NCBI RefSeq assembly: GCF_051175315.1
Contig: NZ_CP195100.1
Span: 2,542,001 to 2,606,000, forward strand
From: Tundrisphaera sp051175315
Lineage (GTDB): Bacteria > Planctomycetota > Planctomycetia > Isosphaerales > Isosphaeraceae
Direction of reading: 5' to 3'
Length of the DNA: 64,000 nucleotides
The notes beneath the pieces are model-generated. The model saw nothing but the letters and a program-made list of their open reading frames with translations. It searched no databases and had not been told where the DNA came from. This document shows positions 45,401-53,033 of this stretch, in pieces. Position 1 is the first letter of the stretch, and each line of letters opens with the position of its first letter. The translations under genes were made by a program, and so were the position numbers.

Positions 45401-46267
45401 GGCCCGGATGTCCACGTCCGGGGCGTTGAGGATCTGCTCCGGGGCGATGTAATCCGGCGTGCCCAGCGCCTGGCCCTGGGAGGTGAGGCCGGCGTCGAGC
45501 TTGTCCTCGCGGGTCGCCTTGGCCAGTCCGAAGTCGAGCACCTTGACGACGCGGGCCTTGCCGTCGTGGGTGAGCATCAGGTTGTGCGGCTTGATGTCGC
45601 GGTGGACCAGGCCGTGCTTGTGGGCCTCCTGGAGGCCCAGGGCCGCCTGGTGGGCGAAGTAGGCGGCGTGGGCCACGGCCAGCGGCCCCTTGGTGCGGAC
45701 CAGCTTCGCCAGGTCCAGCCCCTCGACATACTCCAGGGCCAGCGCCAGCCCGCCGTCGAACCGGACCGTGGCATAGGCGGCGACGACGTTGGGGTGGCGG
45801 AGCCTGGCCACGGCCCGGATCTCGCGGAGGAAGCGATCCAGGATGCCGGGGCGCTCCAGGATGTGGTGGCCGATGACCTTGAGGACCTCGTCGCGGCCCA
45901 TCATGGTGTTGTGGGCCAGGTAGACCACCCCCATCCCGCCCCGGCCCAGCTCCTTGGTGATCCGGTAGTCCGGGTGGGCGGCGAGCCCCGGCGGGATGGT
46001 GTCGGCGGCGGGCGTGCCGGCCGGGAGCCCCTGCGGGGTGAAGCTGAGGGTGCCGCCGGCCATCGAGGCGGACCCTAGGCCGGGCCGGGCCTCGCGGAGC
46101 CGGCCCAGGAACGAGTCGGGCGCGGCGTCCGCAACCCGGGCGCGGCAGGCGAGGCAGCCTTCCAGGTGCTCGTCGACGGCGCGGGCCCCCGCGTCATCGA
46201 GCTTGCCGAGGCCGTAGGCGTGGAGCGTCTCGTCGGTCGGGTGGGTCGCGAGGGGGGGAACTGCCAT
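42407..46267 (-). CDS. receptor-like Ser/Thr kinase with three DUF1080-like domains and a C-type lectin domain
   Basis: A 1286-residue protein. A ZAS-like HxxxCxxC (HLEGCLAC) precedes an intact kinase domain (about 97-370; LGRGGMGVVYLAH, LVHRDIKPHN, LDFGLAK, APEQ). A membrane span lies at about 452-475 (WIKIAAAGVLLLIAGIMAAA) with a PEGA-like segment after it. Outside are three DUF1080/LamG-like sandwiches (about 570-735, 755-945, 955-1145) and a C-type lectin-like domain to the end (about 1159-1286; CRSMGGHLAII, WLGATDE, YICEW). The protein probably senses polysaccharide. It lies 96 bp downstream of an ECF sigma gene, linking sigma factor, anti-sigma-like motif and kinase. Confidence 0.9.
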   Translation of the reverse strand: MAVPPLATHPTDETLHAYGLGKLDDAGARAVDEHLEGCLACRARVADAAPDSFLGRLREARPGLGSASMAGGTLSFTPQGLPAGTPAADTIPPGLAAHPDYRITKELGRGGMGVVYLAHNTMMGRDEVLKVIGHHILERPGILDRFLREIRAVARLRHPNVVAAYATVRFDGGLALALEYVEGLDLAKLVRTKGPLAVAHAAYFAHQAALGLQEAHKHGLVHRDIKPHNLMLTHDGKARVVKVLDFGLAKATREDKLDAGLTSQGQALGTPDYIAPEQILNAPDVDIRADIYSLGGTLYYLLAGRPPFQANSLYDIYQAHMSRDADPLNLVRPEVPAELAALVAKMMAKDPNRRFQTPDEVARALAPFFKPGKAIPRPAAPPAAEPTRAARPTPPEPPTQPRPLPRLPSQAAPPPLAAGAPGAEWQSLIDFGPSEAPPAIRPDPPAPSSAGGRPPWIKIAAAGVLLLIAGIMAAAASGVFKARTPNGTIVVEGVPADADVLVEGSTLAIARAGDTATISEVPAGRGHRIKVVVGGAEVWAEEATVKVGGQAVRLSYRPRPSPAGAAPLSPRGSFVAEVGDGDWSLEGDELVQSRMEPPAGLGPNYAICFGDRGWSDYDLTLEAKSTGGPDGFGVGIHSASDHNGIGINYGAYGNRGFDVFHNINGNWSRIRDNHRSKSISRGEWHRVRIEVRSARIRTFYDDELMFDVDDLPLRNGRLSLFMWKSAARFRNIRVISPDGKVMLEGLPRIMYPPWLSIAGVSAGDGPSVFNGKDIADWSAWGDDGPMNGAGTEAVWSVKGGVLHGSGLRSHLFSPRGDYRDFRVRAEVRINDGGNSGLFFRASRKAGFPDGYEARIGSNGTDPNRAGSPDRNPLPPYQITPGTVHPDTWFVLEAEAVGNHIRIWVDGKLQVDWTDPASTYTSGFFAIRCHDASSHVQVRKLAVAEINSTAQDAASSRGFTPLFNGKDLAGWKTHPGQPGGWRVIDGILTGRGAATSHLYTERSDFKDVHVRARVRINDGGAGGLYVRSSFGARNPANAPRFCDGYVAGINATAGPNPNRTGSLYGPSGPSGPLVKCIPESPAPAGRWMTLEMIAEGRKVVVKVDGATLVDHTLRPSETAATGHIALLLSRPQAVIEFASIEIKELNAAETTASAAYPPGAASFQGHHYKAFPQQISWHAAQDRCRSMGGHLAIIESEEENRFVADLARNRQLDAAWLGATDEKAEGRWTWVDGSPMTYANWESSALQPNNKGGIEHYAALLCRFDGSWCDQPDDGLPEQPGYICEWD

Positions 46268-46363
46268 CGGCCCGGTCTCCGTCTCATGGTCGGGGTCGGC
46301 GGTGCGTCGTCGCATCCACCAGAGAGAAAGGCCGGGGCGAGGCCGGACCTGCCGCGAATCCGA

Positions 46364-46948
46364 TCAAGAACCGAGCAGATCCCCCGCCTCGCCGCGCAAC
46401 CGCTTGAGGATGCGGGACTTGGCCTGGACCACTGCGTTCTCGGTCAGCCCCAGTTCCTCGGCGACCCGGGCCGCGGGGACGCCGTCGAGTGCGAATCTCT
46501 GGAACGCCTCCCAGGTGACCGGGGCGAAATCCGGCCGGACGATCGCGAGGAGCTTGCCGAAGACGTGGCGGTCGTGGTCCAGGTCCCACTCCCGGGCCAG
46601 CTCCCCGTCCGGGGCCGCGAGTTGATCCAGGAAGCCCGCGGCCGGGTCGAGCCCGACGATCGGGCGGCGGTGGCGGACCTTGCGATGCGACCTCACCCGG
46701 TTGACCGTGACCTGCCGGAGCCAGGCGCGGAACGACCCCTCGCGACGCCGCTCGAACCGGGGGATCTCCCGGATCAGGACGAACAGGACCTCCTGGGCCA
46801 GGTCGGCGGCCTCGTCGGCGAGGCCGGGGACGCGGCCGATCCAGCGGTGGATCAGGGGTGTGTAGATCTCGTGCAGCCGCAGCCAGTCCGGGTGGTCGGG
46901 CCCCGCGTCCCGCAGTCGATCGAGCAGGCTGACGGAGGTCGGCGTCAC
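46364..46948 (-). CDS. ECF-type RNA polymerase sigma factor
   Basis: A 194-residue sigma factor. Region 2 is at about 20-95 (DEAADLAQEVLFVLIREIPR, SFRAWLRQVTVNRVRSHRKV), and region 4 with a helix-turn-helix at about 140-190 (PAARVAEELGLTENAVVQAK). It directs RNA polymerase to a dedicated promoter set. ECF groups associated with Ser/Thr kinases are a known planctomycete feature. The two kinases downstream carry HxxxCxxC zinc motifs like anti-sigma factors, so they are likely to control this sigma factor. A weak -10-like TATGTT is seen about 45 bp upstream on the minus strand. Confidence 0.92.
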   Translation of the reverse strand: MTPTSVSLLDRLRDAGPDHPDWLRLHEIYTPLIHRWIGRVPGLADEAADLAQEVLFVLIREIPRFERRREGSFRAWLRQVTVNRVRSHRKVRHRRPIVGLDPAAGFLDQLAAPDGELAREWDLDHDRHVFGKLLAIVRPDFAPVTWEAFQRFALDGVPAARVAEELGLTENAVVQAKSRILKRLRGEAGDLLGS

Positions 46949-47117
46949 GGGGGATCACCTGTCGAGGAGCCGGGCGGAATCCCGGGCCCCATGAACATAC
47001 ACCGACCCCGGCCCCGCGAGCCAACCAAATCGGGGAATCCTCCCGCAATGCCGCGCGGCCGCGTCCCCGCCCGGAGGCCGGCCCGCGACCGCGTGGGTTC
47101 CAGGATCGATGGGCCGG

Positions 47118-50100
47118 TCAGCGCAGGGGGTCGATGGTCACCTCGATACCTTCCCGCGTCTCCCCCTCGGCCAGGGTGATGGAGGCGGTATCTCGGCCCA
47201 TCCCGATCGAGAATTCGTGCTTGCCCGCGGTGATGCAGCGGATCGCGAACCGGCCTTCCTCATCGGTCCGGGCGGACGGGCTGAAGCGGCGGTTCTTCCG
47301 GAGGTCGTCGGGGATGGCGAAGATCTGCCGACCAGCAACGGGGCTGCCTCCCCTCTCGACCACCCGGCCCCGAACCGTGGCCGGGCGGGTGAGGCGGATC
47401 GTCATGCCCTCGATCACCTGGCCGGGCTCGGTCCGGAAGGGGGGCACGAGGCCGTCGGCCCAATCCCGCGACTCGTTGAACTTGCCGTCGTGGGCGACCA
47501 GGTGATAGGCGAACGTCTTGCCGGCCGGCAACGCCATCGCGAAGCGGCCGTCCCGGTCGGTCACGGATCGGAACCGGTCGTCGCCGAGCAGCGTGTCGCC
47601 GGTGCCGGCCAGCGTCGGGGCGACGGTGGCGCCGGCCACGGGCTTGCCGTCGGGGTCGAGCACCCGGCCCCGGATCGTCGCCGGCCGCTCGACCCGGATC
47701 GTGACCGGGCCCATGCCCGGCCGGACCTCGAAGTTGAGGCCGTCCAGGTTGCGCTGGAAGGCGACCGGGCCCGGGACGTGGAATCGGCTCAAGGCGTCGG
47801 CGCCTTCGTCGGACCAGAACCGGGCGTAGCGGTCCGACCGGATCGGCCAGAACGAGAGGGGCCCGGGGATCAGGTCGGCGATGCGGATCAGGCCGGCGGC
47901 GTCGGACGTCCCCGCGACGCCGCCACTCTGCCGGTCGGGGAGGACGAACCCGGCCACCGGCTCCCCGGTCTGGTCGTCCACGACGCGGGCCCGGAAGTCC
48001 ACGCCCGGGATGAGCCGGAGGTCGAGCGACCGGGCCTCATCGGAGGAGATCGCCTGGCCGGGCACCCGGGCCACGCCCCGGCCCGGGACGCGAAGCTCGA
48101 ACTCGTACACCCCCGGCTCGACGTACAGGCGATACCGGCCGTCCGGCCCCGATCGGCCGACCGTCCAGCAGTTGGACAGGCGGCCCCCGCCCGCCATCCG
48201 GCGTTCCCCACCGTCGGCGCGGATCGGGGCATCGGCGACCGGCGATCCGTCGGGGGCGAGGACGATTCCCTCAAAGTAGGTCGAGTTCCCCATCGCCACG
48301 ACCCAGCCCTTCCGTCCGGTCGGCTGGTCGATGAACTCGCGGGGCTCGTAGCCGTCCTTGGTCAGGCGGATCTCGGTCTTGCCCCGGACCGGCACCTTGA
48401 TCCGGAACAGGCCGTCGCTGCCGGTGCGGGCCTCATGGCCCGGTGCCCAGCTATAGGCATCGGCCAGGACCCCCTCGATGGGCCGGCCCTGGGGGTCGAT
48501 CACCACGCCGGCCAGTTCGTCGGGGCCGACCGCCTCGGGCCCCATTGTCGCGGCATCGCGGAGGGTAGGCAGCTTGATCGTGGCCTCGTCCCGCCCGTTC
48601 GGCACCGCCCAGGTTTCGAACTCCTGGCCGCCGTCGGCGCGGATTCTGATCATGATCGGCTGATGGAGCGGGATGCTCCAGGTCACCTCGGGAGGCAGCG
48701 TGAACCGGCCCTGGGCGTCGGCCATCGCGGACGCCTGCATCGGCCCGTGGTTCTCGGCGATTCGGATGCTCACCACCTCGGCCCGACCCATCGGCACGCC
48801 CGCCGCGTCGACGATGCGTCCCCGGATCGGGCCGGCGGCCCGGGCCATCCGGATCGTTTCGAGGGCGAAGGTCGCCACCCCCTCAGGGACGATGGTCGAT
48901 GGGCCCGGCTGGTGATCGACCGGGTCCGTGAAGCCGATAAGCCCGCCCGCCCAGGATGCGGAGACCAGGCCCGGGGCGAGGCGGATGCGATACGTCCCGG
49001 TGGCGTCGGTCTTGAGCATGATCGGCTGGGCCATCGGCTCCGGGTTCCTCGAACCCCTCACCGCGATCATGGCGTCGGCGATCGGCTGGCCATCGGTCGT
49101 GACGGCCCGGCCCGTGACCTCGACGCTCTTGCCGATCCGGAGCGCCGGCTCGGCGGTCTGGCCGGGGGTCAAGTGGACGGCGGCGGCGTCGAAGGTCCAG
49201 GGGGCGTCGATCGGCACGTCCTCGATCACCAGGAGGGCGTCGCCATCGTTCAGGCCCCGGAACTCGAACCGCCCCCCGGCGTCGGTCGTCGCCTGGCGGT
49301 TCAGGGTGGAGCTGACCCCGCTGAAGGGTGACCATTGGATGGTCACGACCCGGTTGGCGACCGACACCCCCGGCACATCGGAGATGACCCGGCCGGCCAC
49401 GCGGGCCTCCGGGGCCAGGACCAGCCGGGCGGGATCCTCGGCCGTACCGGCGACGTAGGGTCGGTCGGCCCTTGATGCGGTGGTGGCCTTCGCCCTCCCC
49501 TCGGCCGAGGCCGACACGACCGCCTCGCTGCCGACGGGCAGCCCCTCGAAGCGGAAGGTGCCGTCGGGGCTCGTCCGCGTGGCGAGCCGGGCCGCGAGCG
49601 ACGTCTTTCGCGTGAAGGGTTCGAGGATCGGGAAATGGTCGCGGCGCCCTTTGACGCCGCCCCGGATCGTCTCGATCCGGACCTCTGCCCCCGCGACCGG
49701 CCGACCCGCCTCGTCCACCACCGAGCCGACCAACGGACGCGGGCGGACCAGCGTGAGCGGGATCGAATCGGAGCCCTCGGCCTTCTCCAGGTCGAAGCAG
49801 GTGAGGGCCAGGCCTTCCTTGAACGCCACCAGGAGGACCCCGGACTTCGGCTCGCGGTCGAATCGGGCCACGCCATCGGCCCCGGTCCGTACCTCGTCGT
49901 GGAATTGTGATTCGGCGACGGTAAAGTTCGGGACGACGGAGGTGACACCGAAGGCCATGAAGCCTTCACCCTCGGGATCGACCTGGGGCATTCCCCGGGG
50001 GAAGGGGACTTCCTGGGGGATGGGGATCGCGGAGTCCAGGGCAGGGTGTTGGTCGAGGGTCGCCGCGACGACGGTCGCCCCCTCGACGGGCCGGCCCTGG

Positions 50101-51272
50101 TCGTCCCGGACGATCGCCGAGAACGATCGGGGGGCCGGCTTCGGCCTGGGCTCGGGGTTGGTCGCCGGCGCCGGCGCGGGTTGTTGGGGCCGGGGCTCGA
50201 TGGCGCGGGCGCCGGCGCCGCCGATCAGCAGGGCGAGCAGGGCCAACGAGGCGGCCAGGGCGAAGGCTTTGGGCTTCGACGGGGCGAGGGGGGATCGGGC
50301 CATGTCGTCCTCCAGGAGCCGGTGGATGCGGGCGGCGACCGTGCCGCGGTCGAAGAACCGGGGGGCGAGGCCGGCCGGGTCGAGCCGGGCCGGCCGGCGG
50401 GCGAAGGCGAGGAGGAGTTCGGCGAGGTCGCGCGGGGCGACGCCCCGGCCCACGGCCGCCTCGTCGCAGGCGAGTTCGGCCTCGCGGTCGAGCCGGGCCA
50501 GGAGCCAGGCGACCGCCGGGTGGAACCAGAACGGGGCCCGGATCAACTCGCCGGCCAGCTTCGCCAGGTCGTCCTGGCGCTCCAGGTGGGCGATCTCGTG
50601 GAGCAGGCAGGCCCGCCGCGACGCCTCGGGCATCGCGGCCCAGCCCTCGGGGACCAGGATCGTCGGCCGACGCCCGCCCAGGACGATCGGCGAGCCGACC
50701 GCCGGGTGGGTCGCCACCGCCACGCCTCGGGTTGTCGGGGTGGGATCCTCGATGGTGAAAGGCTCCGCCGAGGCGCGGAGCCGGGCCAGGACCCGCCACC
50801 CGACGGCCAGTCGGATCAGGGCGATGGCCGTCCCCACCAGCCACGCCACGCCCAGGGCGAGCCGGGCCCATCGCCCGAACCCGATTGGCGCCGCCACGAC
50901 ATCGGGCTTCGGCCGGATCGGCGGCACGGCCGCAATCGGCATCGGCGTGATGACCGAGGGCCGGGCGTCCGGCATCATCGGTCGCGGGGGCGCGGGCCGG
51001 CCGGGGTCGAGGATTGCCGGGCGGTCCGGGGGAGGGGTTCGGACCTCATCCATCGCCGATCGGGGCCATGGGACCGCCCAGCGCGGGGCCAGGGGCAGGA
51101 TCAGCCCCGCCGCCAGGGCGGTCAGGCACAGGGAATGGCGCACGGCCGCCGACCGGGGCGGGCAGGCCCGGAGCCACGCCGCCAGGGCCAGGATCACCAG
51201 GCCCCATCGGATCGACCAGCCGGCCAGGAGCGCGAGGAACGGGTCGAGGGTGCCGTCGATGAACCGGATCAT
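47118..51272 (-). CDS. BlaR1/MecR1-like M56 metallopeptidase sensor with long carboxypeptidase-regulatory-like repeat tail
   Basis: A 1384-residue membrane protein. N-terminal spans (ILALAAWLRACPP region and LALGVAWLVGTAIALIRLAV) frame the cytoplasmic M56 zinc peptidase with HEIAHLE (near residue 223) and EAELACDEAA. A further span is at about 330 (FALAASLALLALLIGGAGAR). The rest, about 1000 residues, is a series of CarboxypepD_reg-like Ig folds (for example FSAIVRDDQGRPVEGATVVA). There is no penicillin-binding sensor domain. Signal sensed outside should activate the peptidase to cleave the BlaI-type repressor encoded just upstream; start and stop overlap as ATGA. Confidence 0.88.
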   Translation of the reverse strand: MIRFIDGTLDPFLALLAGWSIRWGLVILALAAWLRACPPRSAAVRHSLCLTALAAGLILPLAPRWAVPWPRSAMDEVRTPPPDRPAILDPGRPAPPRPMMPDARPSVITPMPIAAVPPIRPKPDVVAAPIGFGRWARLALGVAWLVGTAIALIRLAVGWRVLARLRASAEPFTIEDPTPTTRGVAVATHPAVGSPIVLGGRRPTILVPEGWAAMPEASRRACLLHEIAHLERQDDLAKLAGELIRAPFWFHPAVAWLLARLDREAELACDEAAVGRGVAPRDLAELLLAFARRPARLDPAGLAPRFFDRGTVAARIHRLLEDDMARSPLAPSKPKAFALAASLALLALLIGGAGARAIEPRPQQPAPAPATNPEPRPKPAPRSFSAIVRDDQGRPVEGATVVAATLDQHPALDSAIPIPQEVPFPRGMPQVDPEGEGFMAFGVTSVVPNFTVAESQFHDEVRTGADGVARFDREPKSGVLLVAFKEGLALTCFDLEKAEGSDSIPLTLVRPRPLVGSVVDEAGRPVAGAEVRIETIRGGVKGRRDHFPILEPFTRKTSLAARLATRTSPDGTFRFEGLPVGSEAVVSASAEGRAKATTASRADRPYVAGTAEDPARLVLAPEARVAGRVISDVPGVSVANRVVTIQWSPFSGVSSTLNRQATTDAGGRFEFRGLNDGDALLVIEDVPIDAPWTFDAAAVHLTPGQTAEPALRIGKSVEVTGRAVTTDGQPIADAMIAVRGSRNPEPMAQPIMLKTDATGTYRIRLAPGLVSASWAGGLIGFTDPVDHQPGPSTIVPEGVATFALETIRMARAAGPIRGRIVDAAGVPMGRAEVVSIRIAENHGPMQASAMADAQGRFTLPPEVTWSIPLHQPIMIRIRADGGQEFETWAVPNGRDEATIKLPTLRDAATMGPEAVGPDELAGVVIDPQGRPIEGVLADAYSWAPGHEARTGSDGLFRIKVPVRGKTEIRLTKDGYEPREFIDQPTGRKGWVVAMGNSTYFEGIVLAPDGSPVADAPIRADGGERRMAGGGRLSNCWTVGRSGPDGRYRLYVEPGVYEFELRVPGRGVARVPGQAISSDEARSLDLRLIPGVDFRARVVDDQTGEPVAGFVLPDRQSGGVAGTSDAAGLIRIADLIPGPLSFWPIRSDRYARFWSDEGADALSRFHVPGPVAFQRNLDGLNFEVRPGMGPVTIRVERPATIRGRVLDPDGKPVAGATVAPTLAGTGDTLLGDDRFRSVTDRDGRFAMALPAGKTFAYHLVAHDGKFNESRDWADGLVPPFRTEPGQVIEGMTIRLTRPATVRGRVVERGGSPVAGRQIFAIPDDLRKNRRFSPSARTDEEGRFAIRCITAGKHEFSIGMGRDTASITLAEGETREGIEVTIDPLR

Positions 51273-51664
51273 GGGGCGTCCTCCTGCTTCGGGGCCTCGG
51301 CCAGCTTCGCCTCGATCGCCTTGAGGGTCGCCGGGTCGAGTTCGTGGGCGTCCACTAGGCCCAGCACCAGCCGCTCGGCCGAGCCGTGGAAGAACCGGCC
51401 CAGGAAGTCGGAGAGGAGCGTCCTGGTCGCCTCCTGCTCGGTCAGCGTGGGGCGGTAGCGGTGCGTCTGGGCCTCCTTGTCGTGGGCCACCAGCCCGGCC
51501 TTCTCCATGCTTTGCATGAGCCCGAGGACCGTCGTGTAAGGCAGGCGGTCCCCCTGCGGCAGGTGCTCCATCAGCTCGCGGACCGTCAGCGGCCCGTTCG
51601 CCCAGAGCACCCGGAGCACCGCGAACTGGCGATCCGTGATCGCGATCGACTTCTTCCCCGCCAT
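51269..51664 (-). CDS. BlaI/MecI/CopY-family transcriptional repressor
   Basis: A 131-residue winged-helix repressor. The DNA-binding part (ITDRQFAVLRVLWANGPLTV, then YTTVLGLMQSMEKAGLVAHD) and the cleavable C-terminal dimerisation part are of normal length for the family. A GGGAGG ribosome site precedes the ATG. It overlaps the M56 sensor gene by four bases (51269-51272), the standard repressor-sensor pair. It probably represses its own operon through the direct-repeat element just upstream (51696-51717). Confidence 0.93.
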   Translation of the reverse strand: MAGKKSIAITDRQFAVLRVLWANGPLTVRELMEHLPQGDRLPYTTVLGLMQSMEKAGLVAHDKEAQTHRYRPTLTEQEATRTLLSDFLGRFFHGSAERLVLGLVDAHELDPATLKAIEAKLAEAPKQEDAP

Positions 51665-51695
51665 CTTCGGGCCTCCCTGGGTTGTCCGACGCGAT

Positions 51696-51717
51696 ATTGC
51701 ATACGGATCATTGCGTA
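51696..51717. promoter_or_regulatory. direct repeat upstream of the BlaI-like gene, candidate operator
   Basis: ATTGCATA (51696-51703) and ATTGCGTA (51710-51717) repeat with a 14-bp period, about 32-53 bp upstream of the repressor start. AT-rich sequence here is unusual for the window and overlaps where a promoter would lie. BlaI-family sites are normally dyads, so the assignment is tentative. Confidence 0.35.
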
Positions 51718-51745
51718 GGCGGCGGCGGAGGTCAACCGGGCCGGG

Positions 51746-51779
51746 AAAGAAAACGGCCAGGACGGATGGTCCTGGCCGT
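51746..51779 (-). terminator. intrinsic terminator of the esterase gene
   Basis: Arms 51753-51762 and 51770-51779 form a perfect 10-bp stem (ACGGCCAGGA and its complement) with a 7-base loop. On the minus strand it is followed by TTTCTTT. It lies 27 bp after the stop of the esterase gene (51807), the expected position. Confidence 0.8.
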
Positions 51780-51806
51780 GCCGGGGGATGTTCGGGCGGG
51801 GCGTGG

Positions 51807-52844
51807 TCAGGGCTTGGAGGCGGGGGCCTTGAGCTTGGCGATCAGGAAGGCGGTGGTGCTGGCGTACTCGGGATCCTTGTGGCCGGGGTAGGCCAGGTGG
51901 GCCTCGACGCCGGCCGCCTTGAGCTTGTCCACCAGGGGCAGGGCCATCACGGCGGAGTGGGTGGGGTCCTTCTGCTCCTCGCCCAGCACGGGGGGCTTGT
52001 CCTGCTGCGGGTAGTCCAGGAACACCGGGGGGTCGCCGGCGCCGGCGTGCTCCATGGGGGAGTATTCCTTGATCCAGGGGAGAACCTCATCCCGGTGGTC
52101 GTAGAGGATCTGGAACGCGGAGTCGCGGCCGTTGGGCCCCTTGAAGCCGAAGGCGTGGCCGCCGTAGCGGTAGTTGGGGATCCACTCGCGGAGCGGCTTG
52201 GGGTCGAGCGTCGTCTGGGCCCCGCCGACCGCCGCGCAGGCGAGGCGGGAGGACTCGCGGGCGATGGGGTCGGGCGAATCGGGCTTCGCCACGTCGTCGT
52301 GGAACGCCAGCCAGAGCGACGAGCAGGCCCCGGCCGACCCGCCCGTGGCGCCGATCCTGGTCTTGTCGATGTTCCACTCGCCCGCCTTGGAGCGGAGGAA
52401 CTGGATGGCGCGGACGGCGTCCTCGATGGGCCACTTGACCGGCGGCTTGATGCCGGCCTCGTCAGCCTGGGTGGTGTAGCGGTAGTTGATCGCCGCCACC
52501 GAGATCCCCTCGGCCTGCAGCGCCTTGATCGTCCCGGCCCCGAGGCCGTATTTGTCGCCGTTGACCCAGCCGCCGCCGTGGATGAAGACCACCAGCGGGG
52601 TCGGCTCCTTGGACTCGGCCTTGTAGAAGTCGAGCACCTGGCGGGGGTGGTCGCCGTAGGGGACGTTCCCGGCCGTCGGGGGGAGCGGCGGCTTGGTCGG
52701 GGCGGGCTTCGGGGTCGCCTTGGCCTTGGCCTTGGGCTCGTCCTTGGTCGCCTGGCCGTGGGCCGGGGCCTGGGTCGCCGCGACCAGGGCCAGCAGGGCC
52801 GCCGCCAGCGACAGGGGATGGGAGATGGTCCGGGATCCGGCCAT
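51807..52844 (-). CDS. secreted alpha/beta hydrolase (carboxylesterase-like)
   Basis: A 345-residue protein with a signal peptide (LSLAAALLALVAATQAPAHG) and a Lys/Pro/Ala-rich spacer. Hydrolase features are the HGGGW oxyanion-hole motif (VVFIHGGGWVNGDKYG) and the nucleophile elbow GGSAGA (near residue 170). A late HKDPEYAS segment may carry the catalytic His. The family is the BD-FAE/esterase-lipase type. The frame stays open far upstream (to 57119), but the signal peptide fixes the start at 52844. It ends in a strong terminator and is divergent from the DUF1080 gene. Confidence 0.9.
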   Translation of the reverse strand: MAGSRTISHPLSLAAALLALVAATQAPAHGQATKDEPKAKAKATPKPAPTKPPLPPTAGNVPYGDHPRQVLDFYKAESKEPTPLVVFIHGGGWVNGDKYGLGAGTIKALQAEGISVAAINYRYTTQADEAGIKPPVKWPIEDAVRAIQFLRSKAGEWNIDKTRIGATGGSAGACSSLWLAFHDDVAKPDSPDPIARESSRLACAAVGGAQTTLDPKPLREWIPNYRYGGHAFGFKGPNGRDSAFQILYDHRDEVLPWIKEYSPMEHAGAGDPPVFLDYPQQDKPPVLGEEQKDPTHSAVMALPLVDKLKAAGVEAHLAYPGHKDPEYASTTAFLIAKLKAPASKP

Positions 52845-53033
52845 GAGATGCTCCGATGGGGATGGGACGGGTTGTTTAACCTCGCACCCGGGAGAGCTTA
52901 CCCGGCGCCGGGGCCGATCGCCATGAGCCGGGATCATTGCCGCCGATCCGCGACAAACCCTGGAATTCCGCGGCCGGGACGGGTATTGATGGGGGTCGCT
53001 GACCGTCCCACCCTCCTCCTCCGGATCGATTCC

